64,000 nt of DNA from Methanolobus tindarius DSM 2278 (GTDB lineage: Archaea > Halobacteriota > Methanosarcinia > Methanosarcinales > Methanosarcinaceae), in NCBI RefSeq assembly GCF_000504205.1, contig NZ_AZAJ01000001.1:2702879-2766878 (forward strand). Direction: 5' to 3'. This document shows, piece after piece, positions 17,510 to 26,462 of the stretch. The notes under the pieces were generated by a model. It had not been told where the DNA came from and searched no databases. It saw only the letters and a list, made by a program, of their open reading frames with translations. Numbering within the stretch: position 1 is the first letter of the stretch; each line of letters starts with the position of its first letter. The translations under genes and the position numbers were made by a program.

Positions 17510-19921
17510 ATGACAGGCATCAAATACGTTAGCTGGTTTGAGGAAATTAGTATAGATGACGTGCCTTTAGTTGGAGGCAAAAATGCATCCCTTGGCGAAA
17601 TGTACAGGGAGCTTACAAACAAGGATATCAAAATTCCAAACGGCTTTGCCATAACTGCGGATGCATACTGGCATGTTTTAGAGTCTGCAGGAATAGTTGA
17701 TGAGCTAAAAAAGACACTTCATGGACTTGATATCGATGATGTCACTGACCTTGCTAAAAGAGGAAAGAAAGCAAGAAACCTGATACTTGATGCGGGAATC
17801 CCGGATGATCTCTGGGATGAGGTCAAAGATGCTTACGATAAACTCTGTGAGCAGTATGGAGAGGATACTGACGTGGCAGTTCGTAGTTCTGCAACAGCAG
17901 AAGACCTTCCCAATGCATCATTTGCAGGACAGCAGGAAACCTATCTAAACATTCACGGCTACCATTCACTGAAAGATTCCTGTAACAGGTGTTTTGCATC
18001 ACTTTTCACTGACAGAGCTATTTCCTACAGGGTGAATAACGGTTTTGACCATTTCAAAGTCGGGCTTTCCATTGGTGTTATGAAAATGGTTCGCTCAGAC
18101 CTTGCGTCCAGTGGAGTTATATTCACAATTGATACGGAAACCGGTTTTGAGAATGTTGTATTTATCACCGGAGCCTATGGTCTTGGTGAAAACGTTGTAC
18201 AGGGACTTGTAAATCCTGACGAGTTCTATGTTTTCAAACCTACTCTAAAGGAGAACTTCAAGCCTATAATCAAGAAGGAAAAAGGAAGCAAAGAGATCAA
18301 GATGATCTATGGACGTGGGGATTCCCGTGTTCTTACCCGTAATGTTGACGTTCCTGAGGCTGAAAGAAAGCAGTATTGTATTAATGATGAGGAAGTACTG
18401 CAACTTGCTAACTTTGCAGTGACTATTGAAGACCACTACTCACAGAAAAGAGGAAAACACGTCCCAATGGATATTGAGTGGGCAAAGGACGGTGAGACAG
18501 GTGAGCTGTTTATAGTTCAGGCAAGACCGGAAACGGTTCAATCCCTGAAGCGAAAGGATGTTTTAGAGACTTATTATCTGGATGATTCCTCAGATGTCAT
18601 TGTCACCGGAAGAAGTGTTGGAGCTAAGATAGCAGCCGGAAAGGTGCATGTAATTCCTGATGTTTCACAGTTAAGCGAATTTAACACCGGAGAAATTCTT
18701 GTGGCAGACACCACAACACCTGACTGGGAACCTGTCATGAAACGTGCTGCTGCAATTATTACAAACAAAGGTGGCAGGACATGCCATGCTGCTATAGTGA
18801 GTCGTGAACTTGGTATTCCGGCAGTTGTTGGTGCTGAGAATGCCACGGAAATCCTGAAAAATAATATGGATGTAACGGTGAGCTGTGCAGAAGGCGATGC
18901 AGGCAGAGTGTATGAAGGAATCCTGCCGTTCCATACTGAGACTGTTGAACTGGAAGGTCTGGAGAAAACTAAAACTGAGATCATGATGAACCTCGGAAAC
19001 CCGGAGGAAGCTTTTGCGCTGTCCATGATACCTAATGACGGTATCGGACTTGCAAGACTCGAGTTCATCATCACGAGCTACATCAAGGTGCATCCCATGG
19101 CGCTTATCCACCCTGAAAAGGTTGAGGATGAGGAAGTGCTGGAGGAAATTGACAAACTCACTGGCAGGTACGAGAATAAGGCTGATTTCTTCGTGGAGAA
19201 ACTCGCCCAGGGTGTTGCAACCATTACTGCAGCATTCCACCCGAAACCTGTGGTTGTGCGTATGAGTGACTTCAAGTCCAATGAATATGAGAGCCTTATC
19301 GGCGGGGAATATTTCGAATTCGGGGAAAACAACCCCATGTTGGGCTTCAGGGGAGCTTCACGTTATTACGATGAACGCTACCGGGAGGGCTTTGCTCTTG
19401 AGTGCAAAGCCATGAAAAAAGTGAGAGATGATATGGGACTAACCAACCTGATTCTTATGATCCCATTCTGCCGCCGTATAGAAGAAGCCGAAAAGGTGCT
19501 TGAGGAAATGAAAATGAACGGGCTTGTCAGGGGAGAGAATGGCCTTCAGGTCTACATGATGACCGAAATCCCAAGCAATGTCCTGCTAATAGATGAGTTT
19601 AGCCAGTACTTCGATGGATTTTCCATCGGCTCAAACGACCTCACACAACTGACACTTGGAGTTGACCGAGATTCTGAGATCCTTGCTTCCTCTTTCGATG
19701 AACGAGATGAAGCTGTAAAGAAAATAGTATCAATGGCTGTACAGGGTGCAAAGCGAAATAATAAGCACAGCGGTCTCTGCGGCCAGGCTCCAAGCGATTT
19801 CCCGGAGTTTGCGGAGTTTTTGGTTCGGGAGGGAATAGATTCAATTTCACTAAACCCTGATTCTGTGATGAAAATAGGGTTGAAGGTGCTTGAGGTTGAG
19901 AAGGGGATAGAGAAGAAGTGA
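17510..19921 (+). CDS. ppsA: phosphoenolpyruvate synthase
   Basis: 803 aa, full length. It makes phosphoenolpyruvate from pyruvate, ATP and water, the entry to gluconeogenesis in methanogens. The N-terminal nucleotide-binding domain opens with VPLVGGKNASLGEM and includes AVRSSATAEDLPNASFAGQQ; the central swivel domain has the phosphorylated His426 in GGRTCHAAIVSRELGIP; the C-terminal PEP/pyruvate barrel has the catalytic Cys757 in SGLCGQAPSD. It follows the small ferredoxin gene by 127 bases, but common transcription is not evident. Confidence 0.96.
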   Translation: MTGIKYVSWFEEISIDDVPLVGGKNASLGEMYRELTNKDIKIPNGFAITADAYWHVLESAGIVDELKKTLHGLDIDDVTDLAKRGKKARNLILDAGIPDDLWDEVKDAYDKLCEQYGEDTDVAVRSSATAEDLPNASFAGQQETYLNIHGYHSLKDSCNRCFASLFTDRAISYRVNNGFDHFKVGLSIGVMKMVRSDLASSGVIFTIDTETGFENVVFITGAYGLGENVVQGLVNPDEFYVFKPTLKENFKPIIKKEKGSKEIKMIYGRGDSRVLTRNVDVPEAERKQYCINDEEVLQLANFAVTIEDHYSQKRGKHVPMDIEWAKDGETGELFIVQARPETVQSLKRKDVLETYYLDDSSDVIVTGRSVGAKIAAGKVHVIPDVSQLSEFNTGEILVADTTTPDWEPVMKRAAAIITNKGGRTCHAAIVSRELGIPAVVGAENATEILKNNMDVTVSCAEGDAGRVYEGILPFHTETVELEGLEKTKTEIMMNLGNPEEAFALSMIPNDGIGLARLEFIITSYIKVHPMALIHPEKVEDEEVLEEIDKLTGRYENKADFFVEKLAQGVATITAAFHPKPVVVRMSDFKSNEYESLIGGEYFEFGENNPMLGFRGASRYYDERYREGFALECKAMKKVRDDMGLTNLILMIPFCRRIEEAEKVLEEMKMNGLVRGENGLQVYMMTEIPSNVLLIDEFSQYFDGFSIGSNDLTQLTLGVDRDSEILASSFDERDEAVKKIVSMAVQGAKRNNKHSGLCGQAPSDFPEFAEFLVREGIDSISLNPDSVMKIGLKVLEVEKGIEKK

Positions 19922-20188
19922 TATGGAGGGTATTTTCTTTTTTGGTTTAGTGCTTTATTTAGAAGTAAAATAAATTCATAACTGTCAAATATACTATCAA
20001 TAATATTTAAAATACCTTAAATATGATTAGTGCAAATATGTAAGAAAGTGGGAATTGAGCTATCTGGCTTGAATTTAAAATCAGGTAAGAAAAAGGGAAT
20101 TTCTGACCTGTGAGTGAAGTAACTGTTGAATAGCGATGTTTCTCTGTTATGAAACATACGAGAACAGAACGATAAAGGGGAATTAAAA

Positions 20189-20353
20189 ATGGGATCTTTA
20201 AAAAAGTGTCCTGAGTGTCATGGAGACTTTCACAGACTTCCAAATGGGATACAGGTCTGTAAAACATGTGGCTACTGGACAAGAGAAAACACTGCAAGAA
20301 TGGAATCTTTGATGTTGTATGAAGAAGCTATGCTTAGTGAAGGAGGACTCTGA
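20189..20353 (+). CDS. tiny zinc-ribbon protein
   Basis: 54 aa. MGSLKKCPECHGDFHRLPNG is followed by CKTCGYW, giving CxxC-x13-CxxC, a single zinc ribbon with a short acidic helical tail. AAAGGGG lies 8 bases before the ATG. Its stop touches the start of a second zinc-ribbon gene, so the pair is one operon. No function is known; a nucleic acid or protein contact is inferred from the fold. Confidence 0.7.
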   Translation: MGSLKKCPECHGDFHRLPNGIQVCKTCGYWTRENTARMESLMLYEEAMLSEGGL

Positions 20354-20479
20354 ATGGAAAACCAGCCGGAAAAATCCTGCAAAAACTGCAAGAATATGCT
20401 TAAAAGACAAAAGCTTGGAATGAACATCGTTTATTACTGTTCTAACTGCGGATGCATGACCAGTGCTGATCTTCTATGA
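20354..20479 (+). CDS. tiny zinc-ribbon protein
   Basis: 41 aa with CKNCKN and CSNCGC, a CxxC-x16-CxxC zinc ribbon. It begins directly after the stop of the preceding zinc-ribbon gene, with GGAGGA 9 bases upstream. Not recognised beyond the fold. Confidence 0.65.
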   Translation: MENQPEKSCKNCKNMLKRQKLGMNIVYYCSNCGCMTSADLL

Positions 20480-20647
20480 AGATTAGTTCAACTGGTTAAT
20501 TCTTTAAAGGATAGTTAGAATTGGAATATATATACTTTGCATTTTTCATTTAATGCTAAATATCCCTATAATTTCAACGAAAATCATAATGAATATCCTT
20601 ATATCCTGAGATAATATTTTATACAGTACTGTTAAGGGGGTTTGTTT

Positions 20648-20941
20648 ATGGCAATACATCATGTTAACAAAATAGGGGTTATATCCCTTGGAAAAATATT
20701 TGGTGCAGTTTATGGAATAATGGGACTTATATTAGGGGCTATAATGACCCTGATGTCACTAATGATGGGGTCCCTTATGGGTAACGAAGGAGCATTTGCA
20801 GGACTTATGTTCGGGGTCGGCTCAATAATAACACTGCCTATATTCTATGGGGTTCTGGGACTTATCTCAGGAATAATAACAGCATTGATATACAATGTCG
20901 TAACAGGATTTATCGGCGGACTGGAAATTGAAGTAGACTGA
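20648..20941 (+). CDS. small DUF3566-like membrane protein
   Basis: 97 aa with two or three long hydrophobic helices and a short N-terminal segment (HHVNKIGVISLGKIFG). It ends FIGGLEIEVD. The ATG at 20648 is preceded by a GGGGG tract; an in-frame TTG at 20642 is less likely. A paralogue with the same ending lies 157 bases downstream. The general layout matches DUF3566-like archaeal membrane proteins of unknown role. Confidence 0.6.
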   Translation: MAIHHVNKIGVISLGKIFGAVYGIMGLILGAIMTLMSLMMGSLMGNEGAFAGLMFGVGSIITLPIFYGVLGLISGIITALIYNVVTGFIGGLEIEVD

Positions 20942-20954
20942 AATATTTCATCTG

Positions 20955-20988
20955 CAGGTAATTTTACTTACCTGAACTCTTTTCATTT
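20955..20988 (+). terminator. intrinsic terminator
   Basis: CAGGTAA / TTACCTG stem with a 6-nt loop, then a T-rich stretch. Confidence 0.6.
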
Positions 20989-21097
20989 TTTAATTAGTAC
21001 TTTTAATTATGATTTTTGCATTACATTAACCAATTACTGTCAACATCTTCTTATGTGATATCAGTACATTACATTTATTTAGGAGATGAATGTAAAA

Positions 21098-21394
21098 ATG
21101 ATAGAAGTAAATATTACGAAAATTAATCCATTTTCTCTGGGAAAAGTCATTGCACTCATCACAGGAGTAATAGGCCTCTTTTTTGGACTAGTTGGAATAT
21201 TATTTGCAGGAACCCAGACCATGGGCAGTATTGGTACCACAGAAATAATAGCAATACTAAGTATGATTTTGCTGGCACCTTTAATCTATGGAATTCTTGG
21301 TTTTATTACAGGTCTTATTGCTGCAACCATATTCAATGCTTCAAGCGGATATATTGGCGGTTTGGAAATAGAAATTGAAGAAAAATATGATTAA
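21098..21394 (+). CDS. small DUF3566-like membrane protein, paralogue
   Basis: 98 aa. The layout INPFSLGKVIALITGVIGLF, two further helices and the ending YIGGLEIEIE parallels the preceding membrane protein, so the two derive from a duplication. The ribosome binding site AGGAG (21081-21085) directly abuts an ATG at 21086, so the ATG at 21098 is preferred. The stop overlaps the convergent gene at 21391 by four bases. Confidence 0.6.
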   Translation: MIEVNITKINPFSLGKVIALITGVIGLFFGLVGILFAGTQTMGSIGTTEIIAILSMILLAPLIYGILGFITGLIAATIFNASSGYIGGLEIEIEEKYD

Positions 21395-21618
21395 GGTTCA
21401 ATCCATACCTCAAGCACCCTGTCCTTGATCTCATAATCCTTTACAGTTGTGAGCTTCATGTCCTTTGGATTCTCTATCCAGCCAAGGTCATAATCCTTCT
21501 TTTCCCTGCCACCGCAGCAGACTTTTCTTGTTATTCCAAGATTCAGTTTAACGCGGTCAACATCTACCTCACTTATTTGTTCAACTTCATCCTGATATCT
21601 TCTTTGAATAAGGATCAT
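21391..21618 (-). CDS. hypothetical protein
   Basis: 75 aa, charged and beta-strand rich, with an isolated CC pair (KVCCGGREKKDYDLGW). No domain is recognised. It converges on, and overlaps by four bases, the membrane protein gene on the other strand. Confidence 0.5.
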   Translation of the reverse strand: MILIQRRYQDEVEQISEVDVDRVKLNLGITRKVCCGGREKKDYDLGWIENPKDMKLTTVKDYEIKDRVLEVWIEP

Positions 21619-21712
21619 AAGAATTACCCGGTAAAAATATACCGTCCTGAGAAGATAATCGTTTCTATCTACTGCGAATATTATGGTAATTATAACAGTA
21701 ATTACTACACGA

Positions 21713-22417
21713 CTACATCAGTAGCTTTGCCAGCAGAGGAGCCAGGAATACAGTTACAAGACCTGCAATTCCTATTGCAAGTCCACTCATTGCGCCCTCT
21801 GTTTCACCAATCTCAACAGCCTTGGTAGTTCCAAGAGCGTGGGAAGAAGTTCCGATAGCCACACCAATAGCAACCTCATTTTCAATTTTGAACAGCTTGC
21901 AGACCATTGGTCCAAGCAACACACCTGCAACACCCGTAAAGACAATTGCAGCCACAGTAACCGAAGGCAGACCGCCAAGCTGGTTGGATATCTCAATTCC
22001 AATAGGAGTTGTAACTGATTTTGGAATCATGGAAACACTGAGTATTTCATCAAGTCCAAACATCTTGCACATAATGATGATGCTGGCAATTCCAGCTGCA
22101 GAACCGATGCTGATTCCGGCAATAATAGGAACAACATTTTCCTTCAGCAGACTAATTTTGCGGTACAGGGGAACTGCAAGGATGACAGTGGCGGGCCCCA
22201 GGAAGAATGATATGAACTGGCCACCGTTATTGTAATCATCAAAACTTATGTGAAAGCTCAGAAGCAGGGCTATTATCATAAGCATGCTGAGAACCAGCGG
22301 GTTCATCAGAGGAGAGCCTGTTTTTTTAGAAATCTGAACACCTGCGGAAAATGTCAGCAGGGAAATTCCAATTCCAAATACAGGAGACTGGACAAACTGA
22401 GTTATAATCTCACTCAA
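21713..22417 (-). CDS. lrgB: LrgB family membrane protein
   Basis: 234 aa from a TTG start that follows AAGGAGG at good distance. About seven membrane helices and the family sequences SVTTPIGIEIS and GTSSHALGTTKA identify the LrgB/CidB family. These act with LrgA/CidA in holin-like export or murein-hydrolase control in bacteria; in organisms without murein, transport of small metabolites such as pyruvate or glycolate is more plausible. It overlaps lrgA by eight bases. Confidence 0.87.
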   Translation of the reverse strand: MSEIITQFVQSPVFGIGISLLTFSAGVQISKKTGSPLMNPLVLSMLMIIALLLSFHISFDDYNNGGQFISFFLGPATVILAVPLYRKISLLKENVVPIIAGISIGSAAGIASIIIMCKMFGLDEILSVSMIPKSVTTPIGIEISNQLGGLPSVTVAAIVFTGVAGVLLGPMVCKLFKIENEVAIGVAIGTSSHALGTTKAVEIGETEGAMSGLAIGIAGLVTVFLAPLLAKLLM

Positions 22418-22766
22418 GGGACTGCCTCCTTTTGATAAGTAGCTGTACCGTCGCACCGGTAACAACTGCAATGATAAAAGTGGAAACCACAGAAATTGTC
22501 ACAAGTGCAGTCCATTTTCCTTCAAGTACCGTGAAGCAGGTAATAAGTCCGACTGCTGCCGGGATAAAGAAAAATGCCAGGTGCTTAAGCAGGAAATTGC
22601 TTACATCCTCAATCATAGAAAGCTTGACAACTCCTGTTAAAAGCAGTATCAGGAGCAAGACCATTCCCAGAACATTTCCGGGAATTGGGATGTGAAAATA
22701 ACTGTGGATCAGGTCACCAAGATAGCAGATTGCAAGAATAATGGCGAACTGGAGAATATATTTCAT
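22410..22766 (-). CDS. lrgA: LrgA/CidA family membrane protein
   Basis: 118 aa with four helices and the family motif HIPIPGNVLGMVLLLILL, followed by the FFIPAAVGL segment. It is the usual partner of LrgB and is the first gene of the two-gene minus-strand operon. Confidence 0.88.
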   Translation of the reverse strand: MKYILQFAIILAICYLGDLIHSYFHIPIPGNVLGMVLLLILLLTGVVKLSMIEDVSNFLLKHLAFFFIPAAVGLITCFTVLEGKWTALVTISVVSTFIIAVVTGATVQLLIKRRQSLE

Positions 22767-22917
22767 TTAAGGTCACTTACGTTTTTTATGATCATTGGAG
22801 GACTGCATTTTTACAGTCTGATGAGACGGTATAAGGTTAATCGAAGATATTAGTGTTTTCGGTTCGCATGCAGTGATAACAATTATCAATTGCTTCAAAA
22901 GAAAATTAAAATTGAGT

Positions 22918-22936
22918 AACAGGTTTATAACCTGTT
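22918..22936 (-). terminator. intrinsic terminator of the helicase gene
   Basis: Perfect 8-bp stem AACAGGTT / AACCTGTT with a 3-nt loop. On the minus strand it follows the helicase stop at 22952 and is followed by a T-rich run. Confidence 0.7.
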
Positions 22937-22951
22937 TTCATATCATTTTTA

Positions 22952-24448
22952 TTACGTCTTATTACCAAATCTGGAAGCCGGTGATCCACCTTTATTCTTA
23001 CCCTGGCTGGAACTTTGCTGCCGGGTAGAAGCATTTTTGCTCCTGGAATTATGGGATTGGATAGACTTTGCCTTCATATTCCTTTTTGGCTTTTTATTTC
23101 CATCACCGTTTGGCGAGGATTTCGGAGAAGATTTTTTGGGGCTGGCATTGTTGCCTGCGTTTTTATCCTTGTTCCGATTATTACCACCGCTTTTCCTGCC
23201 GCCTTTATTGTCTCCATTTTTGCCTCTGCCCTGTCCTCTTTTAGAACCGCTTCCCCTTGGCCTTCCATATTGTCTTGGTGCAGGTTTGGCATTATCACCG
23301 GTGGCATTCTTGGCTTTTTCAGAATGGTACTCATGCTCTGCAATTTCTACCTCCATCCTGATGAGTTTTTCAATCTCACGGAGGAAATCACGTTCATCTG
23401 CAGCACAGAATGAGAATGCTGTTCCATCGGCTCCGGCCCTTGCTGTACGACCGATACGGTGTACATAGCTTTCAGGGATGTTTGGCAGGTCATAATTGAT
23501 TACGTGTGAAATGTCCTCAACATCAATTCCACGGGCTGCGATATCTGTTGCAACCAGCACACGAAGTTTTCCTGATCTAAAATCCTGAAGGGCTTTTGTA
23601 CGGTGTGTCTGGGACTTGTTTCCATGAATCGCATCAGCAGGAATCCTGTTCTTGTTAAGCATCTGGGCTACTTTGTTGGCCCTGTGCTTTGTACGGGTAA
23701 AGATAAGTACACATTCCAGATGTTTGCTCCTGAGAAGCTGTAGTATCAACTCGTTCTTGTTCTCTGAATCAACAAAGAATACGAACTGGTCTATGCGCTC
23801 TACAGTTGTTGCCTGAGGAGTCACTTCCACGGTTACAGGGTTTGTCAGCATTTTCCTTGCAAGTTTTGAAACGTCAGGAGACATGGTTGCTGAGAAGAAA
23901 AGCGACTGTCTCTTTTGAGGCAGCATTTCCACGACTTTATAGACGTCATTGACAAATCCCATGTCAAGCATCCTGTCTGCTTCATCAAGCACGAAGTACT
24001 CAACCTCTGAGAGATTTACATGTCCCTGGTCTACCAGATCCAGCAGCCTTCCCGGAGTCGCTACAAGTGAGTCTACGCCCTTTGAAATGGCTTTAACCTG
24101 TGGACCCTGTCCTACTCCACCAAAGATAACTGTGTGCTTATATCGTGTATAGCGTCCATATGAACTGAAACTGTCACCTATCTGGGCTGCAAGCTCTCTT
24201 GTTGGTGCAAGCACAAGCACGCGTGGATATTTCTTACGTGTGTTCCTGTGAGCTGCTGACATGTTGTGTAAAATTGGTAATATGAATGAAGCAGTCTTTC
24301 CCGTACCTGTCTGGGCAATACCAATCATGTCCCTGCCGCCAAGAAGATGCGGTATGGATTGTTTTTGTATAGGAGTAGGTGTTGTGTACCCTTCCTCTTT
24401 TAATGCACGCTGTAATGGGTAAATTAGATTAAGATCATCAAATGACAT
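22952..24448 (-). CDS. DEAD-box ATP-dependent RNA helicase
   Basis: 498 aa from the ATG preceded by GAGG. All helicase motifs are present: Q motif (PTPIQKQSIP), Walker A AQTGTGKT, PTRELAAQ, DEAD as VLDEADRMLD, SAT, ARGIDVEDI and HRIGRTARAG. The last ~130 residues form a basic, Gly/Asn/Lys/Ser-rich tail that probably binds RNA non-specifically. A GTG at 24490 could add 14 residues. A related helicase in Methanococcoides burtonii is cold-induced and has a long leader; the ~140-base AU-rich leader here would fit the same type of control. Confidence 0.92.
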   Translation of the reverse strand: MSFDDLNLIYPLQRALKEEGYTTPTPIQKQSIPHLLGGRDMIGIAQTGTGKTASFILPILHNMSAAHRNTRKKYPRVLVLAPTRELAAQIGDSFSSYGRYTRYKHTVIFGGVGQGPQVKAISKGVDSLVATPGRLLDLVDQGHVNLSEVEYFVLDEADRMLDMGFVNDVYKVVEMLPQKRQSLFFSATMSPDVSKLARKMLTNPVTVEVTPQATTVERIDQFVFFVDSENKNELILQLLRSKHLECVLIFTRTKHRANKVAQMLNKNRIPADAIHGNKSQTHRTKALQDFRSGKLRVLVATDIAARGIDVEDISHVINYDLPNIPESYVHRIGRTARAGADGTAFSFCAADERDFLREIEKLIRMEVEIAEHEYHSEKAKNATGDNAKPAPRQYGRPRGSGSKRGQGRGKNGDNKGGRKSGGNNRNKDKNAGNNASPKKSSPKSSPNGDGNKKPKRNMKAKSIQSHNSRSKNASTRQQSSSQGKNKGGSPASRFGNKT

Positions 24449-24640
24449 GTGAACCTCGGTTGTATTAGTAGAATCAGAGTTGTGCGACACATTAGCGTCT
24501 GCAATGTGAAATTCGTAATATTGGTAAATTTATCGATTATGTTTTTATTTCTACACAAACGATATCAACAAAGTTAAACAGTCAAAATCTTAACAGAAAA
24601 TGTGAATGCTAACTTCAATAATTTATTTGTAAAAATTGTA
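24449..24640 (-). promoter_or_regulatory. AT-rich leader and promoter region of the helicase gene
   Basis: No gene is visible. The minus strand carries TATA-like sequences near 24620 and 24530, so the helicase mRNA probably has a leader of roughly 60-140 bases. Confidence 0.35.
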
Positions 24641-24797
24641 TGGTGCTCCGGCCGGGATACAACCTCATATTATGATGATGATACCCCGGACGGCTCTCCC
24701 TTACCCGATTAATGCAACGTTTGTGAGATTCGCAGGTTACCAAGAAAACGAATCTCGGCTTTCGACCTGTTGACGCAGGTAGCCACATGTCAGGCAA
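24641..24797 (-). ncRNA. candidate free-standing structured RNA
   Basis: A GC-rich block of about 155 bases stands out in AT-rich surroundings. On the minus strand it follows a purine-rich BRE-like run and TATA box (AAAGATATATAG, reverse complement of about 24818-24829) at the right distance, and ends before a T-rich stretch (CAATTTTTAC). Visible stems, in plus coordinates: GAGATTCG/CGAATCTC (24725-24732, 24749-24756), GGCT/AGCC (24757-24760, 24781-24784) enclosing CGACCTG/CAGGT (24763-24769, 24776-24780), and CCGGG/CCCGG (24652-24656, 24885-equivalent 24685-24689). It is not SRP RNA, RNase P RNA or a tRNA as far as I can judge. Confidence 0.5.
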
Positions 24798-24920
24798 CAT
24801 ACAATATTTACGTTTGTCTATATATCTTTTTTTCCTGTAGATTTTGAATGATTTTGAACTTTATTTAGTATGCCAGCGAACTATATACTAATAAGATAAT
24901 AATGTGTCGTTATCCAAAAC

Positions 24921-24988
24921 GTATATATACAAATTAAATTTAATTCAGTGTGTTAAAGTTTGACGACTTTGACAACACCTTAACAGAA
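24921..24988 (+). promoter_or_regulatory. promoter and operator of the small-gene operon
   Basis: TATA box GTATATATAC (24921-24930), followed about 25 bases later by TGTTAAAGT-TTGACG-ACTTTGACAACA, an imperfect inverted repeat over the expected transcription start. A repressor encoded by the element could act here. Confidence 0.5.
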
Positions 24989-24998
24989 GGTTACCAAA

Positions 24999-25133
24999 AT
25001 GAAGAGCATTAACACAGATAGCGAAAGCTCTAGCCCTGTAGCTGGAGTGAGTATTGATAGTGGAAACCAGAAGCAATTAGAAGCACTGGGTTTTGATTAC
25101 ATTTTGCCTGTACTGCAGGAGACACAGGCATGA
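24999..25133 (+). CDS. small protein, first gene of accessory operon
   Basis: 44 aa, Ser/Gln rich at the N-terminus (MKSINTDSESSSPVAG). Not recognised. It has a modest ribosome binding site (AGAAGG) and its stop overlaps the next start (ATGA), so it is read as part of a tightly packed operon. Confidence 0.5.
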   Translation: MKSINTDSESSSPVAGVSIDSGNQKQLEALGFDYILPVLQETQA

Positions 25134-25420
25134 CCGAAATCATCACAGAGCCTGCAGTTCCAACCATTGAGGAAATGCCTACACAGGATGAAACTGAGAA
25201 GCTCACAGAGCTTCAAAAATGGGAAAGAGCAAAGATAGGATTTGTATGTATAGCACTTGGATTTGGTGGCTCTGCAAGCCTTTTGATCGCAGATGCCATC
25301 ATGTACGATGAGATACGCAATGGATCTATCCTGATTATTGGAGGATTCTCTTTCTTAATGTTCATGTTTGCCATAATAGCAGATAAAAAAGCTAAGAAAT
25401 CCAGCAGGGAGGCTCTCTGA
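25130..25420 (+). CDS. small membrane protein of accessory operon
   Basis: 96 aa: an acidic N-terminal segment (about 1-25), two membrane helices (about 36-56 and 65-84) and a Lys-rich end. Not recognised. Overlaps both neighbours by a few bases. Confidence 0.6.
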   Translation: MTEIITEPAVPTIEEMPTQDETEKLTELQKWERAKIGFVCIALGFGGSASLLIADAIMYDEIRNGSILIIGGFSFLMFMFAIIADKKAKKSSREAL

Positions 25421-25719
25421 TGGCAGACAAACTCGCATATAGATATTCCAGAGAAGAAATAGTTCAGATGGTACGTGAAGAACTGAAACTATCAAAAGAG
25501 AACTATGAAACTGCAATTGCACTTTCCACTCCCAATGGAAAGCAAAATGAAATGGGAATCTACTTTTCCGGAAAGAAGGCCACCTATAACAACGTCCTGG
25601 AAATGCTCACCGAAGTCATTAATGGGGATAAAGAAACAGGAGAAAACTCTGGCAGCAACTCTTATAGCTCCTTTGCTCCTGATATTGAACTCCAGACACT
25701 TGTCCATGAGGTGATGTAA
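25420..25719 (+). CDS. hypothetical protein of accessory operon
   Basis: 99 aa, soluble, starting MADKLAYRYSREEIVQMVRE; helical, Ser/Asn rich in the second half. No domain recognised. Start and stop overlap adjacent genes. Confidence 0.55.
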   Translation: MADKLAYRYSREEIVQMVREELKLSKENYETAIALSTPNGKQNEMGIYFSGKKATYNNVLEMLTEVINGDKETGENSGSNSYSSFAPDIELQTLVHEVM

Positions 25720-25859
25720 TGTGCTGTTGGACAAATGTAATAAACGCTTACAATGAACCTGCAGGAGAGAATGGCCACATCGTACACCATCCGCCAGTCT
25801 CCACTCATTCTCCTGCTTTTACTCTACAAACAGAGCCAGAAACTCAGGAGGTGATCTAA
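25719..25859 (+). CDS. small Pro/His-rich protein of accessory operon
   Basis: 46 aa (MCCWTNVINAYNEPAGENGH followed by a His/Pro-rich segment and an acidic end). The ATG overlaps the preceding stop (TAATG) and the stop is directly followed by the next start. Not recognised. Confidence 0.45.
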   Translation: MCCWTNVINAYNEPAGENGHIVHHPPVSTHSPAFTLQTEPETQEVI

Positions 25860-26153
25860 TTGAGAAAACCTTTTCTGAGAACTGAGATTAAAAGAGCCAT
25901 TATAGAGCCTGAAACTGATATGGATGAGGTTTGCATAGTTCCTGAGATGCCTATGCAGTACATCAATAATGCTGTCATTACAGTCTCCGAGGATGGCTAT
26001 GCATTTGTTACATGGCTGCAGCCAGTTAAAGACTGGAAATACCACGTTGCTGATTTTATCGGTGGTTGTCTAGTAGTTGCATTATTCTTTGCAGCATGTA
26101 CAATATTCTGGTCTAGTAGGATCAGTCTCCTGCAGAATCTAGGAGTGATCTAA
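25860..26153 (+). CDS. small membrane protein of accessory operon
   Basis: 97 aa from a TTG start preceded by GGAGGTGATC. A soluble acidic N-terminus, including AFVTWLQPVKDW, is followed by one long membrane helix (about 62-83). The sequence TWLQ recurs in the next gene, so the two may be distant paralogues. Confidence 0.55.
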   Translation: MRKPFLRTEIKRAIIEPETDMDEVCIVPEMPMQYINNAVITVSEDGYAFVTWLQPVKDWKYHVADFIGGCLVVALFFAACTIFWSSRISLLQNLGVI

Positions 26154-26462
26154 ATGAAGCTTCCAGAAAATACTCATGTAGATGCTACAGAATTCCAGAA
26201 TAAGGAGGACGATGATGTAGGATATATCACATGGCTGCAAACGTTGAAAACGGCGTTTGCAGGTTTTTTTGTTGGTACTGCTTTATTCCCCCTGACAGCA
26301 GTCATAGACACAATAGTTCCTGATTCGGACTGGATTGTAACGTACATGGCAAAAATCCTGCTATTTCTGCCAATTCCTGTATTTGTGGTTACTGTCCTGC
26401 TCAGTTATGCCATCAGGCATGAAATTAAGCAATTTGCCATAAAGTACAGGAGAGATGAATAA
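26154..26462 (+). CDS. small membrane protein of accessory operon
   Basis: 102 aa with two membrane helices (about 30-50 and 62-84) and a basic C-terminus. YITWLQTLK echoes the preceding protein. Start and stop abut neighbouring genes. Confidence 0.55.
   Translation: MKLPENTHVDATEFQNKEDDDVGYITWLQTLKTAFAGFFVGTALFPLTAVIDTIVPDSDWIVTYMAKILLFLPIPVFVVTVLLSYAIRHEIKQFAIKYRRDE

Noticed and set aside
23015-23468. Frames opposite the helicase tail with hydrophobic runs
   Set aside because: They arise from the Gly/Lys/Asn-rich codons of the helicase C-terminus read backwards.
24641-24797. tRNA with intron, SRP RNA or RNase P RNA
   Set aside because: No cloverleaf with T-loop consensus, no helix 8 motif of SRP RNA, and no conserved RNase P core sequences could be found on either strand.
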